Below, piece after piece: positions 62,190 through 64,000 of a DNA stretch of 64,000 nt. This stretch comes from Brachybacterium sp. FME24. GTDB taxonomy: Bacteria; Actinomycetota; Actinomycetes; Actinomycetales; Dermabacteraceae. The notes below the pieces were generated by a model that searched no databases, was not told the DNA's origin, and worked only from the letters and a program-made list of their open reading frames with translations. The position numbers and the translations under genes were made by a program. Location: contig NZ_JABUXV010000008.1 of assembly GCF_014897705.1 (NCBI RefSeq), positions 62,001-126,000 on the forward strand, in the 5' to 3' direction. Numbering within the stretch: position 1 is the stretch's first letter; every line of letters begins with the position of its first letter.

Positions 62190-63889
62190 TCCCCGCTCGG
62201 CGCGCAGTGCTGCGCGCGGCCGGAGCCGCCGCCGTCCTCGGACTCGGATCCGCCTGTGCGCGCATCCCCACCTCCTCGCCGGTCAGCAGCCGCCCCCTGA
62301 GCGGCCACTCCCAGCCCGGCGCTCCCTATGTCCAGGCGCTTCCGCCACCGGCCGACGCTTCCGCCCAGCAGGTGGTCTCGGGATTCGTGCAGGCCGGCGT
62401 CGGCTCCGAGGAGAACTTCGCCGTCGCCCGCGAGTACCTCAGCGCCGAGATGAGCGCGAGGTGGAAGCCGGCTTCCGGCATCACCATCTATTCCAGCGGC
62501 CAGGAGCTCGAGGTCCAGGAGGTCAGCGAGACCGAGATGGTGCTGGTGCTCCAGGTGCTCGCCCTCGTCGACGGTGCAGGCACGAGGAGCCTGCTCGCCG
62601 GCCCGGTGAGCCGGGACGTGGAGATCAGTATGGAGCAGGTCGACGGCCAATGGCGGATCAGCGAGGCACCCGACGGGATCTTCCTGTCCGAGGCCGCCTT
62701 CGAGACCCTCTACGCGCCGGCGCGCCTCTACTTCCTCGACGCCCGCAGCCGGCACCTGGTGCCCGACCACCGCTGGTTCTCCCTGCAGCGCGGCACCGCG
62801 GCCGTACTCGAGGGGCTCGTCAACGGTCCGGCAGCCTTCCTGGAGAGGGCCGTGCACAGCGAGGTGCCCCGTAGCCCCGGAGTCGCCGATGCCGAGGTCA
62901 CCACCGGGGCCGACGGCACCCCGGAGGTCGAGGTCCCCACCGCGGTCGCGGCACTGGCCCCCGGGGCGCGTGCGATGGCGCTGGCCCAGATGGAGTCCTC
63001 GCTGCGCTCGCTGCGTTCGTTGTCGGGGATCCGGTTGGTGCGCGAGGGCGAGGCGTACGCCCCGAGCGAGGAGGAGGGCATCGAACGGGCGCTGCCGGGT
63101 CACCGGCCGATCGCTGCGGGACCCACGGGCGTCATCTCTCTGAACGATCCCAGCACGGAGGCCCCCTCGAGCCAGCTCGTCCCGGACCTCGAGGAGCGGC
63201 CGATCGCGTCGCCGGTCATCGCCCAGGACGGGGTGCTCGCCGCAGCGCTCGCCGACGAGGCTTCCATCGTGCTGCTCGCCTCGGCGGATGGCTCGGTGCC
63301 TCTGCGCGAGGCCGCGACCGGGGGCGTCTTCGTCGCACCGCGGATCGACGATGCCGGCTTCGTGTGGACCTCCACCGTGCAGAGCGCCGGTGTCCTACTC
63401 GCGCTCGCCGGGACCGGGCCCGAGAACGACGCCAAGGTCGACGCCCCGTGGCTCGTCGGCCGTGAGGTGAGAGCTCTGGACATCGCAGCGGACGCCACTC
63501 GCATGGTGGTGCTCTCCGCAGACGCAGGTGGGTCGCGACTGGACCTGTGCGCGGTGGTCCGCGACCCCGATGGCGTCCCGATCTCCCTGACCGAACCCGT
63601 ACAGGTCAGGACGTTCCTGTCGGACGTCACCCAGGCCAGCTGGTACGACGAGGTGGCGCTCATCGTGCTCGGTTCAGATCCTGGGACCGAGGAGCTGCGG
63701 GCCCAGATCGTCGATTTTGCGACCGGTCGAGATCCGCTGCCCGCCCTGCGCGAGGACGCGGACCGCATCGCGGGGACCGTCGTCGGGGAGACGATCTGGG
63801 CCGGGGCCGCTGACGGGTCCCTGCTGCGCAGTGACGGCAACGGCTGGACCACGGTCGATCTCGACGCGCACGATCCCTGGTTCTACTGA
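62186..63889 (+). CDS. lpqB: Lipoprotein LpqB
   Basis: 567-residue lipoprotein that modulates MtrB in related species. The signal peptide RRAVLRAAGAAAVLGLGSAC has a twin Arg and ends in a lipobox-like G-S-A-C with the lipidated Cys at 24. An N-terminal GerMN-like domain (about 180-280, VLEGLVNGPAAFLERAVHSEVP) follows a mixed domain with GSEENFAVAREYLSAEM. The C-terminal half (about 310-567) is a beta-propeller-like LpqB domain. The order mtrA-mtrB-lpqB is conserved in actinobacteria. AGGAGG 7 bases before ATG 62186. The protein ends DAHDPWFY, a normal family length. Confidence 0.94.
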   Translation: MIPARRAVLRAAGAAAVLGLGSACARIPTSSPVSSRPLSGHSQPGAPYVQALPPPADASAQQVVSGFVQAGVGSEENFAVAREYLSAEMSARWKPASGITIYSSGQELEVQEVSETEMVLVLQVLALVDGAGTRSLLAGPVSRDVEISMEQVDGQWRISEAPDGIFLSEAAFETLYAPARLYFLDARSRHLVPDHRWFSLQRGTAAVLEGLVNGPAAFLERAVHSEVPRSPGVADAEVTTGADGTPEVEVPTAVAALAPGARAMALAQMESSLRSLRSLSGIRLVREGEAYAPSEEEGIERALPGHRPIAAGPTGVISLNDPSTEAPSSQLVPDLEERPIASPVIAQDGVLAAALADEASIVLLASADGSVPLREAATGGVFVAPRIDDAGFVWTSTVQSAGVLLALAGTGPENDAKVDAPWLVGREVRALDIAADATRMVVLSADAGGSRLDLCAVVRDPDGVPISLTEPVQVRTFLSDVTQASWYDEVALIVLGSDPGTEELRAQIVDFATGRDPLPALREDADRIAGTVVGETIWAGAADGSLLRSDGNGWTTVDLDAHDPWFY

Positions 63890-63898
63890 GGCAGTTTC

Positions 63899-63926
63899 TC
63901 CTGAGCCCGGTCCTCCTGAGCCCGGT
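63899..63926 (+). repeat. 13-base direct repeat after lpqB
   Basis: TCCTGAGCCCGGT occurs at 63899-63911 and again at 63914-63926, 10 bases after the lpqB stop. The last 110 bases of the window are otherwise unassigned. An open plus-strand frame crosses the repeat (SPVLLSPVLLGLVHRS) and could be the start of another gene, but no start codon can be defended. Confidence 0.6.
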
Positions 63927-64000
63927 GCTGCTGGGACTGGTCCATCGGAGCGCAGCGGGCGTCGGTCCTCCCCACGGCCCTGCTGTCCACAATGTGTGCT

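Noticed and set aside
63890-64000. Start of a comF-like gene after lpqB
   Set aside because: Related genomes often have comF here, but the 110 bases give only a short Leu/Pro/Gly frame with no start codon, ribosome site or zinc-finger Cys pattern.

Overview
The window reads as a chromosomal segment of a high-GC actinomycete. Codon third positions are overwhelmingly G or C, GTG starts are frequent, and many genes overlap by 4 bases (ATGA or GTGA). Marker families include WhiB, MtrAB-LpqB, DUF3499, DUF5719, TIGR03089 and an LCP protein. The gene order pccB-birA-purK-purE ... LCP ... TIGR03089-cofE-whiB-GT2-DUF5719-Rv3259-like-DUF3499-manB ... mtrA-mtrB-lpqB resembles the Rv3280-Rv3244c side of the Mycobacterium tuberculosis chromosome. 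There is no mycolic-acid or arabinan gene here, so a Micrococcales-type organism (for example Dermabacteraceae/Brachybacterium) is my best guess. That genus call is inference, not proof.

Layout. 1-7.6 kb is housekeeping: acyl-CoA carboxylase beta subunit (minus strand, cut by the window edge), biotin ligase, a class III adenylate cyclase, a two-component pair, and purK-purE. 7.6-41.2 kb is a large cell-surface glycan locus. Its left part carries an acyltransferase, three enzymes of a 2,3-diamino-uronic-acid route (N-acetyltransferase, PLP aminotransferase, 3-dehydrogenase), several glycosyltransferases including three close paralogues, an ABC flippase-type exporter, and a UDP-GlcNAc 2-epimerase. 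A minus-strand block (25.2-30.0 kb) holds a second acyltransferase, a second DUF6541-like membrane protein, DUF2304 and the UDP-sugar 6-dehydrogenase. After a DPM1-like GT2, an ankyrin gene and an LCP ligase comes a galactofuranan module: GlfT1-like GT2, another GT2, glf, glfT2-like, and an ABC-2 exporter pair (wzm-wzt). 41.2-53.5 kb returns to the conserved backbone: TIGR03089, cofE, whiB, a giant GT2 membrane protein, DUF5719, the Rv3259-like protein, DUF3499, a phosphomannomutase fused to a Trm112-like zinc ribbon, RDD and SpoIIM-like membrane proteins. 53.5-59.5 kb holds a methyltransferase and a five-gene minus-strand MoxR/DUF58/DUF4350/DUF4129/membrane-protein operon. 59.7-63.9 kb is mtrA-mtrB-lpqB.

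How it fits together. The locus encodes enzymes for UDP-Galf and for a UDP-2,3-diacetamido-uronic acid, about ten glycosyltransferases, two different ABC export routes, two O-acyltransferase-like proteins, and an LCP enzyme that could attach finished polymer to peptidoglycan. The most economical reading is one or two wall-linked glycopolymers, one with a galactofuranan backbone built by mycobacteria-like enzymes and one containing diacetamido-uronic acid.

Regulation visible in the sequence: at least nine genes have a TANNNT-like -10 hexamer only 6-7 bases before the start codon and no Shine-Dalgarno, the arrangement of leaderless mRNAs. Genes inside operons have strong AGGAGG-type sites or overlapping stop/start codons. 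No stretch longer than about 225 bases lacks a gene. I saw no tRNA, rRNA, CRISPR array, insertion sequence, integrase or attachment site.
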